A DNA stretch of 7,924 bases from Colwellia sp. (GCA_003521815.1 DPHE01000045.1:544-8467); one strand, 5' to 3'. Shown: positions 1-6,164, numbered from the stretch's first letter. Program-made: numbers and translations. The notes: a model not told the origin generated them from the sequence alone.

Positions 1-102
1 ATGAACGGAAACACGCCATTTTCCCTGAGCCTGTCGAAGGGAACAGTCGAATATGACGTTATTAATAAACTCCTGAGTAAAGTACATAGGCAAGTTAGGT
101 AA
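1..102 (+). other. undecidable left edge; short open frame, possible tail of an upstream gene
   Basis: The first 102 bases read open in frame 1, from an ATG at base 1 to TAA at 100-102, giving 33 residues. A second frame is open from base 3 to TGA at 54-56, and TGA also occurs at bases 2-4. The frame-1 reading runs through a REP-like hairpin, where it yields the low-information string SLSLSKG. I recall that string from spurious translations of this repeat type. I therefore cannot tell whether an upstream plus-strand gene ends at 4, 56 or 102, or lies wholly outside the window. No function is assigned. Confidence 0.2.
21..43. repeat. REP-like extragenic hairpin (CTGAGCCTGTCGAAG family)
   Basis: The arms TTCCCT (21-26) and AGGGAA (38-43) are perfectly complementary. 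They enclose GA-G, a five-base loop CCTGT (30-34) and C-GA. This allows a hairpin with tandem G.A mismatches flanked by a G-C pair. From memory, the core CTGAGCCTGTCGAAG (reverse CTTCGACAGGCTCAG) recurs between genes in many unrelated bacteria. Only one copy is visible here, so its repetitive nature in this genome is inferred. Confidence 0.55.
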
Positions 103-116
103 TAAGAATAGAAAAA

Positions 117-146
117 CAAAAAACCGCAATTAGTTGCGGTTTTTTT
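117..146. terminator. bidirectional Rho-independent terminator
   Basis: AAAAAACCGCAA (118-129) pairs with TTGCGGTTTTTT (134-145) across the four-base loop TTAG. The plus-strand transcript would end in a run of seven U. The minus-strand transcript would end in six U, a G and then five more U. It lies about 65 bases past the ccmE stop and is the best candidate end point of the ccmABCDE transcript. It could also end a plus-strand gene entering from the left. Confidence 0.85.
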
Positions 147-174
147 AGGTTTAGATTTTGTGTAATTTAACTGG

Positions 175-209
175 TTTATATCAATGGGTGTAATACCAAT
201 TGATATAAA
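175..209. repeat. 15-bp inverted repeat just after the ccmE stop
   Basis: The arms 175-189 and 195-209 are complementary at 14 of 15 positions around a five-base loop, GTAAT. The right arm begins ACCAATTGATAT. The structure starts two bases beyond the ccmE stop codon and lacks a U-tract on either strand, so it is not a canonical terminator. It could protect the 3' end of the ccm mRNA. It could also be a copy of an extragenic palindrome, since the TAATACCAATTG string feels familiar from Alteromonadales intergenic DNA. Only one copy is seen here. Confidence 0.6.
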
Positions 210-211
210 TA

Positions 212-736
212 TTAATAACCATTATTTAACTGTTTATCACTATAATCTAATTTTTTATAATTTTTACCCGCAGCCTCGGCAAGCTCAGTTGGCATGTAGT
301 TTTCGTCATGTTTTGCTAACACTTCACTCGCCTCCACATAGAGTTCACCAGATGAACTACGCGTTAATGTACCATTAGCAACAATGCCTTGTGCCTCTCG
401 AAACAAATCAGGCAATATACCCTCATAATGAACACTGACCATAAGGTCACTCTCATCAAAAACGATGGGCATCTTCATATCAGATAAGCTAAATGAGACT
501 TTTAAATTATCGGGATCGCGTTTTACTGTATTAGGTACGACTAGCCCACCAATACGAATACGCTGACCAATTTGAGGTGTAATACCCGAATCTTTTTTTC
601 CTTGGGTGATTTCTGCAGGCGTATAAAACAAATCAATATTTTGGCTTAATGCATATAATACTAAGCCCGAGACAACCGCTATGCCTGCTAAAACTGAACC
701 GACAATGGTTAAGCGTTTTTTACGACGTGGATTCAT
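212..736 (-). CDS. ccmE: CcmE, periplasmic heme chaperone
   Basis: CcmE binds heme covalently in the periplasm and carries it from the CcmABCD complex to CcmF. The 174 residues contain one N-terminal membrane anchor (about 10-30) behind a basic start (NPRRKKR). A beta-barrel OB-type domain follows (about 35-140), including the family string LFYTPAEI. The heme-attachment motif HDENYMP places the heme-binding histidine at H143 and the axial tyrosine at Y147, which is the HxxxY class. The C-terminal tail is hydrophilic. The ATG start is supported by AGAGG seven bases upstream. It is the last gene of the minus-strand operon, 32 bases after ccmD, and is followed by an inverted repeat and a terminator. 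Length is close to the usual 150-170 residues. Family assignment is essentially certain. Confidence 0.97.
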   Translation of the reverse strand: MNPRRKKRLTIVGSVLAGIAVVSGLVLYALSQNIDLFYTPAEITQGKKDSGITPQIGQRIRIGGLVVPNTVKRDPDNLKVSFSLSDMKMPIVFDESDLMVSVHYEGILPDLFREAQGIVANGTLTRSSSGELYVEASEVLAKHDENYMPTELAEAAGKNYKKLDYSDKQLNNGY

Positions 737-768
737 TCTGTAACCTCTTCAGATAGTGTTGATTTTGA

Positions 769-981
769 CTATTTATCTTGCTTTTGTCGCTGCTCACGAA
801 CTTGGCGAAGCTTATCTTCTCTTTGTTTACGTAGGGCAATATTTTTGATGACGTGTTTATGACCCCTAATAGAACTAAACATTAAAATGAGTAATAAGGC
901 CGTAGCTACACCATAGGATAACCAAACATAAAAACCGTATCCGCCCATATTAATAAAAGCACTAAAACTATCAAACTGCAT
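769..981 (-). CDS. ccmD: CcmD, small membrane component of the heme-export complex
   Basis: This 70-residue single-pass membrane protein belongs to the CcmD family. In the known system CcmD associates with CcmABC and is needed to release heme-loaded CcmE. The N-terminus carries the recognisable aromatic stretch MGGYGFYVWLSYG (12-24). It leads into a hydrophobic helix to about residue 36, followed by a strongly basic, probably helical cytoplasmic tail (40-70) rich in K, R and Q. The start ATG overlaps the ccmC stop by 11 bases (971-981). A good Shine-Dalgarno AGGAG (minus strand, 989-993) sits seven bases upstream inside ccmC, which fixes the start and suggests translational coupling. Identification relies on position and the Tyr/Trp-rich motif, as the family is short and divergent. 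Confidence 0.93.
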   Translation of the reverse strand: MQFDSFSAFINMGGYGFYVWLSYGVATALLLILMFSSIRGHKHVIKNIALRKQREDKLRQVREQRQKQDK

Positions 982-1735
982 TGGTTTTCTCCTGCGCTAT
1001 GTGCTCTGACACTAGAATCCTCACCCAAGGTCGAATACTGTTTCGCGCTAAAATTTCACTGCGAAAACGAATGCAGATAAAAACGCTAACGAGAAAAATA
1101 AAGCCAAGAAAACAGAATATAAATGGCCATAGCATATCAACAGACATTGACGGTTTACCTAACTTACTTACCGTCGAGCCTTGATGTAGCGTATTCCACC
1201 ATTCGACCGAATACTTAATAATGGGTATATTAATAACGCCAACTAAGGTTAATATACCAGCGGCTTTACCGGCTAAATTCTTATCTTCAAAAGCATTGTG
1301 TAATGCGATTACGCCTAAATATAAAAACAATAAAATTAGCTCTGAAGTTAATCTTGCATCCCAAATCCACCAAGTTCCCCACATAGGTTTTCCCCATGCA
1401 GCACCAGTAATGAGTGCTATGGCGGTAAATGTGGCGCCAACAGGTGCCATAGCTGCAGCAGACGCATCGGCTAATTTAAATTGCCATACGAAACTGGTGA
1501 AAGCAGCAATTGCCATACCTACATAAATACCCATTGAAAGTGACGCTGCGGGCACATGAATATAGAAAATACGAAAACTATCGCCTTGTTGATAGTCAGC
1601 AGGAGCAAATGCTAATGCCCAAATTAACCCTATAGATAAAAATAATCCAGCTAAGGCACTTAACCAAGGAAGTATTTTTCCAGCAAAGTGATATGACACT
1701 TCTGGATTTGCGTAGGGATGTAACCATTTCCACAT
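971..1735 (-). CDS. ccmC: CcmC, heme handling and export membrane protein
   Basis: CcmC binds heme at the periplasmic face of the membrane and is required to attach it to CcmE. The 254 residues form about six transmembrane helices. The tryptophan-rich WWD motif (residues 114-126, WGKPMWGTWWIWD) is intact. The two heme-ligand histidines fall at H60 (FYIHVP) and H184 (NTLHQG), the same numbering I recall for the E. coli protein. This supports the ATG start. A GAGAGA ribosome-binding sequence lies nine bases before it. The gap to ccmB is 35 bases and the 3' end overlaps ccmD. Nothing is truncated or unusual. Confidence 0.98.
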   Translation of the reverse strand: MWKWLHPYANPEVSYHFAGKILPWLSALAGLFLSIGLIWALAFAPADYQQGDSFRIFYIHVPAASLSMGIYVGMAIAAFTSFVWQFKLADASAAAMAPVGATFTAIALITGAAWGKPMWGTWWIWDARLTSELILLFLYLGVIALHNAFEDKNLAGKAAGILTLVGVINIPIIKYSVEWWNTLHQGSTVSKLGKPSMSVDMLWPFIFCFLGFIFLVSVFICIRFRSEILARNSIRPWVRILVSEHIAQEKTNAV

Positions 1736-1770
1736 AGTTTATGTTCTCTCTTTTTTCTATAACATTAAAG

Positions 1771-2460
1771 CTAATTGGTACTGACTTTTAACGCGGCACC
1801 AACAGCAAAAGGTGCTAACGTTAAAGAGCCAAAAAATAGCGCGGCAATTATAGCAAGTTGACCGCTATAAGGTAAGCCAAGTGCTGCGGTATCGATAGCG
1901 CTAGTGGCAAAAATCAATACCGGAATATATAAAGGTAATACTAATAAGCTCAGTAATACGCCGCCTTTTTTAATGCCAACGGTTAAAGCTACACCAATAG
2001 CGCCAAGTAAACTTAATACCGGGGTACCCAATAATAGGGTTAAGATTAGTGCGCCATAGCTTTGTTCATTTAGGTGTAAAAGTACAGCGAGTAAAGGGGC
2101 AATTAAAATAAGTGGTAAGCCAGTAATAAGCCAATGGGCAACGATTTTTGCTAGCACTAATATAAATACAGGCTGTGGGCTAAGTAGCATTTGTTCTAAT
2201 GAGCCGTCATTGTGATCAGACTTAAATAATCTATCTAAAGATAAAAGAGTCGATAAAAGTGCTGCCACCCAAATAATTCCGGGTGCAATACGACTTAATG
2301 TTTGTGATTCTGGACCTATACCTAACGGAAATAAAGTGACCACGATAACAAAAAATAACAACGGATTGATAATGTCATCTTTATGGCGCATGGCAATAGT
2401 TAAGTCGCGTTTGAGCACTAAAGTAAAAACAGCGCGATAGGATAAATTAGCTACTGACAT
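1771..2460 (-). CDS. ccmB: CcmB, membrane subunit of the CcmAB ABC transporter
   Basis: CcmB is the permease partner of the ATPase CcmA. In the known pathway CcmAB uses ATP to release holo-CcmE from CcmC/CcmD and probably does not export heme itself. The 229 residues contain about six hydrophobic helices (roughly 32-47, 58-75, 98-130, 138-162, 166-187, 200-223). The signature FPLGIGPE (44-51) and the conserved cytoplasmic strings RIAPGIIWVAALLS (57-70) and DGSLEQ (85-90) are all present. Length is close to the roughly 220 residues of the E. coli protein. It starts at ATG with a weak GA-rich leader (AAGAGTCGAG). It lies 55 bases after ccmA and 35 bases before ccmC in the same operon. Confidence 0.97.
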   Translation of the reverse strand: MSVANLSYRAVFTLVLKRDLTIAMRHKDDIINPLLFFVIVVTLFPLGIGPESQTLSRIAPGIIWVAALLSTLLSLDRLFKSDHNDGSLEQMLLSPQPVFILVLAKIVAHWLITGLPLILIAPLLAVLLHLNEQSYGALILTLLLGTPVLSLLGAIGVALTVGIKKGGVLLSLLVLPLYIPVLIFATSAIDTAALGLPYSGQLAIIAALFFGSLTLAPFAVGAALKVSTN

Positions 2461-2515
2461 TCTGTGCTCGACTCTTTTCTTGATTGCATATTCGAAACTG
2501 GTTACTCATGATTTG

Positions 2516-3205
2516 CTATTCACCCATGTAGTCTAAAGTAATTTTTTTTACTTGCGAGGGCGAAAAAGTCAGTAAATCTTGATGAGTGGTCAAAACAACA
2601 CAACCACCTTGTTTTATATGGGCTTTAAATAATTGCTCTAACGAATTTACACCTTGTTTATCTATGGCGGTAAAAGGCTCATCTAAAATCCAGATGTCAG
2701 CAGTAGATTTATATAGCCGTGCTAATGCTATTCGTCTATGTTGTCCTGCGCTTAAATGGGATGCTAAGCTATCTTCAAACCCCGTTAAGTTTGCCAAGGT
2801 GAGTATTTGTTCAAGTTCACTCGAATGAATAGATAAGCCGTGTAATGTTAAATTGAAATTTAAATTTTCTTGTGCGGTCATCTCATCCTTTACCCCAGGT
2901 AAATGTCCTAGATAAAGTAAATTTTGGTGAAATTCTTCACGAGATTGAGTAATTAATTGATTCTGATAAAAAACGTCGCCGTTGTAAGGTTGAGATAACC
3001 CCGCTAAAATTCGTAATAGGCTCGTTTTTCCTGAACCGTTAGGGCCTTCTATTTGTACAATATCACCCGCATTTATTTCAAGCGTTAATTGATCAAACAA
3101 TAAACGCTCTTCACGAATACAAGTAAGGTTAGTGGCACTGATTAAAGCAGATTGATTCTCGGCTGCTAAACTGTCGGCTTCACTGGCGGCTAAATTGGCT
3201 GACAA
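2516..3205 (-). CDS. ccmA: CcmA, ATPase of the CcmAB complex, apparent TTG start
   Basis: CcmA is the cytoplasmic nucleotide-binding subunit paired with CcmB. All ABC ATPase motifs are visible: Walker A GPNGSGKT (54-61), signature LSAGQ (151-155), Walker B IWILDE (171-176) with the catalytic E176, and the switch histidine H208. The conserved family start (NLTCIREERLLF) begins only at about residue 26. The preceding Ala/Ser-rich stretch is therefore an extension of about 20 residues over E. coli CcmA, giving 229 residues against about 207. No ATG or GTG exists in frame between the upstream stop (3314-3316) and the ABC domain. TTG at 3203-3205 is the only conventional start, and it has no close Shine-Dalgarno (AAAGAG lies about 12 bases off). 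It is the first gene of the minus-strand operon. The product is certain and the exact start is not. Confidence 0.95.
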   Translation of the reverse strand: MSANLAASEADSLAAENQSALISATNLTCIREERLLFDQLTLEINAGDIVQIEGPNGSGKTSLLRILAGLSQPYNGDVFYQNQLITQSREEFHQNLLYLGHLPGVKDEMTAQENLNFNLTLHGLSIHSSELEQILTLANLTGFEDSLASHLSAGQHRRIALARLYKSTADIWILDEPFTAIDKQGVNSLEQLFKAHIKQGGCVVLTTHQDLLTFSPSQVKKITLDYMGE

Positions 3206-3246
3206 GGGAAATATACACTCTTTAACATATTGAAAGTACCTGACAA

Positions 3247-3288
3247 AGTCTAACCTATTTATATTAGCTTTATTTTGATGCAGATCGT
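3247..3288 (-). promoter_or_regulatory. candidate FNR/CRP-family class II promoter for ccmABCDE
   Basis: On the plus strand 3275-3288 reads TTGATgcagATCgt, matching the FNR consensus TTGATnnnnATCAA at 8 of 10 defined positions. On the minus strand TAGACT (3252 to 3247) matches the -10 consensus at 4 of 6 and predicts transcription from the G at 3240. The dyad centre (3281.5) then falls at -41.5, the standard class II activator position. The leader to the TTG start would be about 35 bases. Activation of ccm by FNR is known in E. coli. The site here is a reading of sequence alone. Confidence 0.4.
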
Positions 3289-3350
3289 TTTTTGATTTGG
3301 ATCGTATTATCCTTTACCGCAATATCATATCATAGCTCTATTAAAATCGA

Positions 3351-3379
3351 ATAATAAAACCTATGAGTAAAATTGTAAC
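3351..3379 (-). promoter_or_regulatory. candidate distal sigma-70 promoter for ccmABCDE
   Basis: On the minus strand GTTACA (3379 to 3374; 4 of 6 to TTGACA) is followed after 17 bases by TATTAT (3356 to 3351; 5 of 6 to TATAAT). Transcription would start near 3344, leaving a leader of about 140 bases that contains the FNR-like site. Chance matches are common in such AT-rich DNA. The overlapping TATGAT repeats at 3324-3334 are an alternative -10. Confidence 0.35.
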
Positions 3380-3393
3380 ATTAAGAAACAATT
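3371..3393. promoter_or_regulatory. AATTGT-N11-ACAATT dyad, possible shared operator
   Basis: Perfect six-base arms separated by 11 bases lie in the divergent region. They overlap the candidate -35 of the distal ccmA promoter and sit about 50-70 bases upstream of the predicted ccmF start. A regulator bound here could affect both operons. The arms are AT-rich and short, so chance is a real alternative. No regulator family is assigned. Confidence 0.2.
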
Positions 3394-3408
3394 GTCTGGG
3401 CATTTAAC

Positions 3409-3436
3409 CTGAACTTATTTAAAAATGTGGTAGAAT
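3409..3436 (+). promoter_or_regulatory. probable sigma-70 promoter of ccmFGHI, extended -10
   Basis: CTGAAC (3409-3414; 4 of 6 to TTGACA) is followed after 16 bases by TAGAAT (3431-3436; 5 of 6 to TATAAT). TG at 3428-3429 forms an extended -10 (TGnTAGAAT). Transcription would begin near 3443, giving an mRNA leader of about 100 bases. This is the strongest promoter-like sequence in the divergent region. I see no FNR-like site at -41.5 of it. Confidence 0.6.
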
Positions 3437-3451
3437 TGCGCCACTATTTTT

Positions 3452-3513
3452 AGCTTGTTGTATTTAAACGTACTTTATTCACTGTAAAGTGCATTTTAAA
3501 TAAACACAAAGCT
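3452..3513 (+). promoter_or_regulatory. nested hairpin in the ccmF 5' leader
   Basis: Three stacked helices can form. The inner helix pairs 3470-3477 with 3485-3492 (8 bp including one G.U, loop of 7). The middle helix pairs TATTTAAA (3461-3468) with TTTAAATA (3495-3502), perfect. The outer helix pairs AGCTT (3452-3456) with AAGCT (3509-3513), separated from the middle by an imperfect internal loop. The structure spans most of the predicted leader and ends about 20 bases before the ribosome-binding site. There is no U-tract, so it is not a terminator. A role in mRNA stability or translational control is inference. Confidence 0.5.
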
Positions 3514-3533
3514 GAAAACGTATTAAGAGTAAC

Positions 3534-3538
3534 TGGAG
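3534..3538 (+). promoter_or_regulatory. Shine-Dalgarno of ccmF
   Basis: TGGAG lies six bases before the ATG at 3545. It settles the start in favour of the longer N-terminus, which is 12 residues longer than in E. coli CcmF. Confidence 0.7.
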
Positions 3539-3544
3539 AAATAA

Positions 3545-5602
3545 ATGATCCCTGACGTGGTCCCCCAAATAATACCTCATCTTTTACCTGAACTTGGCCA
3601 TCTTGCTTTGGTTATCGCTTTTGCGTTTGCACTGTGTTTGAGCATAATACCTTTGGTAGGCGTATATAGTTCGCAAACTAAATTAATGAGTTATGCTAAG
3701 CCTCTTACCTTTGGTATGTTCATTTTTACGGCCATAAGTATTTGTATTTTGGCTTATAGTTTTGTGCTTGATGATTTTTCTATTAAGTATATTGCTGGCC
3801 ATTCTAATAGTCACTTACCTTACTATTTTAAAATAAGTGCCGTTTGGGGCGGACATGAAGGGTCTTTATTACTCTGGGTTTTCTCGTTAACCGCATGGAC
3901 AATGGCTGTTGCCTCCTTTTCAAAAAACGTTGAAGAAGAGTTTATTGCACGTGTGTTGGCTATCATGGGAATGGTAGCGGTTGCTTTTATTGCGTTTACT
4001 TTGCTTACTTCTAATCCCTTTGAACGTCTATGGCCTAATGTGCCACTAGAAGGGCGTGATTTAAATCCACTATTACAAGATGTTGGTTTAATTATTCATC
4101 CACCATTATTGTATTTAGGTTATGTTGGTTTTGCCGTTGCTTTTGCCTTTGCGGTTGCTGCCTTAATGTCAGGAAAAATGGATGCTGCTTGGGCGCGTTG
4201 GTCTCGTCCTTGGACAGTTGGCGCTTGGATGTTTTTAACCGTAGGTATTGCTTTAGGTAGTTGGTGGGCATATTACGAACTGGGTTGGGGTGGTTGGTGG
4301 TTCTGGGATCCTGTTGAAAATGCATCCTTTATGCCTTGGCTTGTTGGTACGGCGTTAATTCACTCGTTGGCGGTCACTGAAAAACGAGGCACCTTTAGAA
4401 ACTGGACCGTATTACTCGCTATATTTGCATTTAGTTTAAGTTTATTAGGTACCTTCTTAGTACGCTCGGGTGTTATCACCTCGGTACATTCTTTCGCGTC
4501 AGATCCCTCTAGAGGTGTCTTTATTTTAGTTATATTAGCGGTCGCTGTGGGTGGTTCACTGACGTTATATGCCTTTAGAGCAAGCAATGTGGCTAGTTTT
4601 AGTCGATTTGCACTGTACTCTCGTGAAACAGCTTTACTCTTGTGTAATATCATTTTAGTGGTTGCGGCTACTACCGTATTATTAGGCACGTTATACCCAC
4701 TATTAGTGGATGCGTTAGGCTATGGCAAAATTTCTGTCGGCCCCCCATATTTTAACGCTGTCTTTGTTCCCATTATGAGCTTGTTATTTGTGGTCATGGG
4801 AATAGGCCCCATGATACGTTGGAAAAAAGCCAAAAAAGGCGAACTTCGTAAACAACTAATTCAACCCTCAGTATTGGCTATTGTCTTTGGTTTATTATTC
4901 CCTATTTTTTATGGGGGCGAATTTAATGCCCTTGTTGCCATGGGCATAACCCTAGCTTCATGGGTATTCTTAGTGGTTATCAAAGATTTAATCAATCAAT
5001 ATGTTATTAGATCGTCACTAGGCTTAGGCCAATGGGGTATGACCGTCGCCCATGCCGGTATTGCCGTGACTATTGTTGGCGTTACACTCGTTTCTAGTTA
5101 TGAAAGCGAAACGAATGTAAAAATGCTACTCAATGAAAGTGTCGAAATATCAGGTTATCAAATAGAATTTAAGGGGGTTATTCCGGTAGAAGGCCCTAAT
5201 TATAGTGCCGAACAAGGCCAAATTAATGTCTATAAAGTAAATGATGATGGCGAGAATGACTTTGTTACCTTATTAAAACCAGAGCGTCGCACTTATCGAG
5301 TGCAAACAATGGGTATGACCGAAGCTGGTATTGATGGCGGTTTATTTAGAGATATCTATGTTGCCCTGGGTGATCCGCTTGATGGAGGCGCGTGGGCAAT
5401 TCGTGTTCATTATAAACCGTTTGTTCGTTGGATTTGGCTTGGCGCTCTTTTCATGGCGTTTGGTGGTCTGTTAGCTATATTAGATAAACGCTACCGTGTG
5501 CCCAAAAAAAACAGGGGTAAAGAAAGTAAAGCTGCCCTCGCCAATAACAAAACCATTGAGAGCGTGAACGCTAGTACCAAACCTGTTTCGGAGTTGTTAT
5601 AG
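3545..5602 (+). CDS. ccmF: CcmF, heme lyase / cytochrome c synthetase membrane subunit
   Basis: CcmF is the large membrane protein that takes heme from CcmE, reduces it through its own heme b and joins it to the CxxCH of apocytochrome c, working with CcmH and CcmI. The 685 residues form many hydrophobic helices. The WWD motif is intact (about 248-261, WGGWWFWDPVENAS). Four histidines sit at H185, H273, H315 and H503. Each is exactly 12 beyond the E. coli ligands as I recall them (173, 261, 303, 491), so the core has no indels up to that point. The extra 12 residues are an N-terminal extension with repeated prolines (IPDVVPQIIPHLLPELGH). A large periplasmic loop covers about 515-620. A final membrane helix (about 628-646) precedes a hydrophilic tail of about 38 residues. 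First gene of the plus-strand operon; its stop overlaps the ccmG start by one base. Confidence 0.98.
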   Translation: MIPDVVPQIIPHLLPELGHLALVIAFAFALCLSIIPLVGVYSSQTKLMSYAKPLTFGMFIFTAISICILAYSFVLDDFSIKYIAGHSNSHLPYYFKISAVWGGHEGSLLLWVFSLTAWTMAVASFSKNVEEEFIARVLAIMGMVAVAFIAFTLLTSNPFERLWPNVPLEGRDLNPLLQDVGLIIHPPLLYLGYVGFAVAFAFAVAALMSGKMDAAWARWSRPWTVGAWMFLTVGIALGSWWAYYELGWGGWWFWDPVENASFMPWLVGTALIHSLAVTEKRGTFRNWTVLLAIFAFSLSLLGTFLVRSGVITSVHSFASDPSRGVFILVILAVAVGGSLTLYAFRASNVASFSRFALYSRETALLLCNIILVVAATTVLLGTLYPLLVDALGYGKISVGPPYFNAVFVPIMSLLFVVMGIGPMIRWKKAKKGELRKQLIQPSVLAIVFGLLFPIFYGGEFNALVAMGITLASWVFLVVIKDLINQYVIRSSLGLGQWGMTVAHAGIAVTIVGVTLVSSYESETNVKMLLNESVEISGYQIEFKGVIPVEGPNYSAEQGQINVYKVNDDGENDFVTLLKPERRTYRVQTMGMTEAGIDGGLFRDIYVALGDPLDGGAWAIRVHYKPFVRWIWLGALFMAFGGLLAILDKRYRVPKKNRGKESKAALANNKTIESVNASTKPVSELL

Positions 5603-6162
5603 TGAATAAAATTATTCGTTTTTTACCGCTTATTTTAGTGATAGCGTTAGGGGTGGTACTTTATAGAGGTTTATCGTTAAACCCACAGGATATGCCCTCA
5701 GCACTGGTGGGAAAAACCCTACCTGACTTTACTTTAACCACGTTAACCAATGCCAATAAAACCGTCACCAAAGCGGATTTGGTAGGTGACATTGTCTTGC
5801 TGAATGTATGGGCAACATGGTGTCCTACGTGTAAATATGAACACCCCTATTTATTAGAGCTAGCCAATAACCCCCAATTAAAACCCTATGTTAAATTGTA
5901 CGGACTAAACTACAAAGACGAGCGTTTAGCCGCGCAGCAATGGTTAACTCACTATGAAGATCCCTATCACTTTTCAATTTTTGACAAACAAGGAACACTG
6001 GGTTTAGATTTAGGTGTATTTGGCGCACCTGAAACCTTTGTTATTGATCACCAGGGGGTTATTCGAAAACGCTTTGCGGGGGCAATTGATACCCATGTTT
6101 GGCGTAAAGAATTTGAGCCGCTTATTAAGCAACTAATTTCTGAAAAGCAGCAGGGTAAATAG
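5602..6162 (+). CDS. ccmG: CcmG/DsbE, membrane-anchored periplasmic thioredoxin
   Basis: CcmG keeps the heme-binding cysteines of apocytochrome c reduced, receiving electrons from DsbD or CcdA, and acts with CcmH. The 186 residues have an uncleaved N-terminal anchor (about 5-22) and a thioredoxin fold from about residue 38. The active site is WCPTC with C74 and C77. The family-specific insert GVFGAPETF (138-146) carries the cis-proline P143. NYKDERL (103-109) is another family marker. It starts at GTG inside the ccmF stop (TAGTG), with GGAG eight bases upstream, indicating translational coupling. It is separated by two bases from ccmH. Ordinary in length and motifs. Confidence 0.97.
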   Translation: MNKIIRFLPLILVIALGVVLYRGLSLNPQDMPSALVGKTLPDFTLTTLTNANKTVTKADLVGDIVLLNVWATWCPTCKYEHPYLLELANNPQLKPYVKLYGLNYKDERLAAQQWLTHYEDPYHFSIFDKQGTLGLDLGVFGAPETFVIDHQGVIRKRFAGAIDTHVWRKEFEPLIKQLISEKQQGK

Positions 6163-6164
6163 CC

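Noticed and set aside
184..378. Small plus-strand frame across the ccmE end
   Set aside because: It runs antisense through the ccmE coding region and the adjacent palindrome, with no ribosome-binding site or family features.
1221..1526. Plus-strand frame of about 100 residues inside ccmC
   Set aside because: It is the antisense shadow of a conserved membrane protein. ccmC carries all its motifs on the other strand.
3452..3513. ccmF leader hairpin as an attenuator or terminator
   Set aside because: No U-tract follows on either strand and no alternative anti-terminator pairing or leader peptide is evident.
4092..4689. Two minus-strand frames inside ccmF
   Set aside because: They are antisense shadows of the conserved WWD and flanking helices, with no start context or recognisable content.
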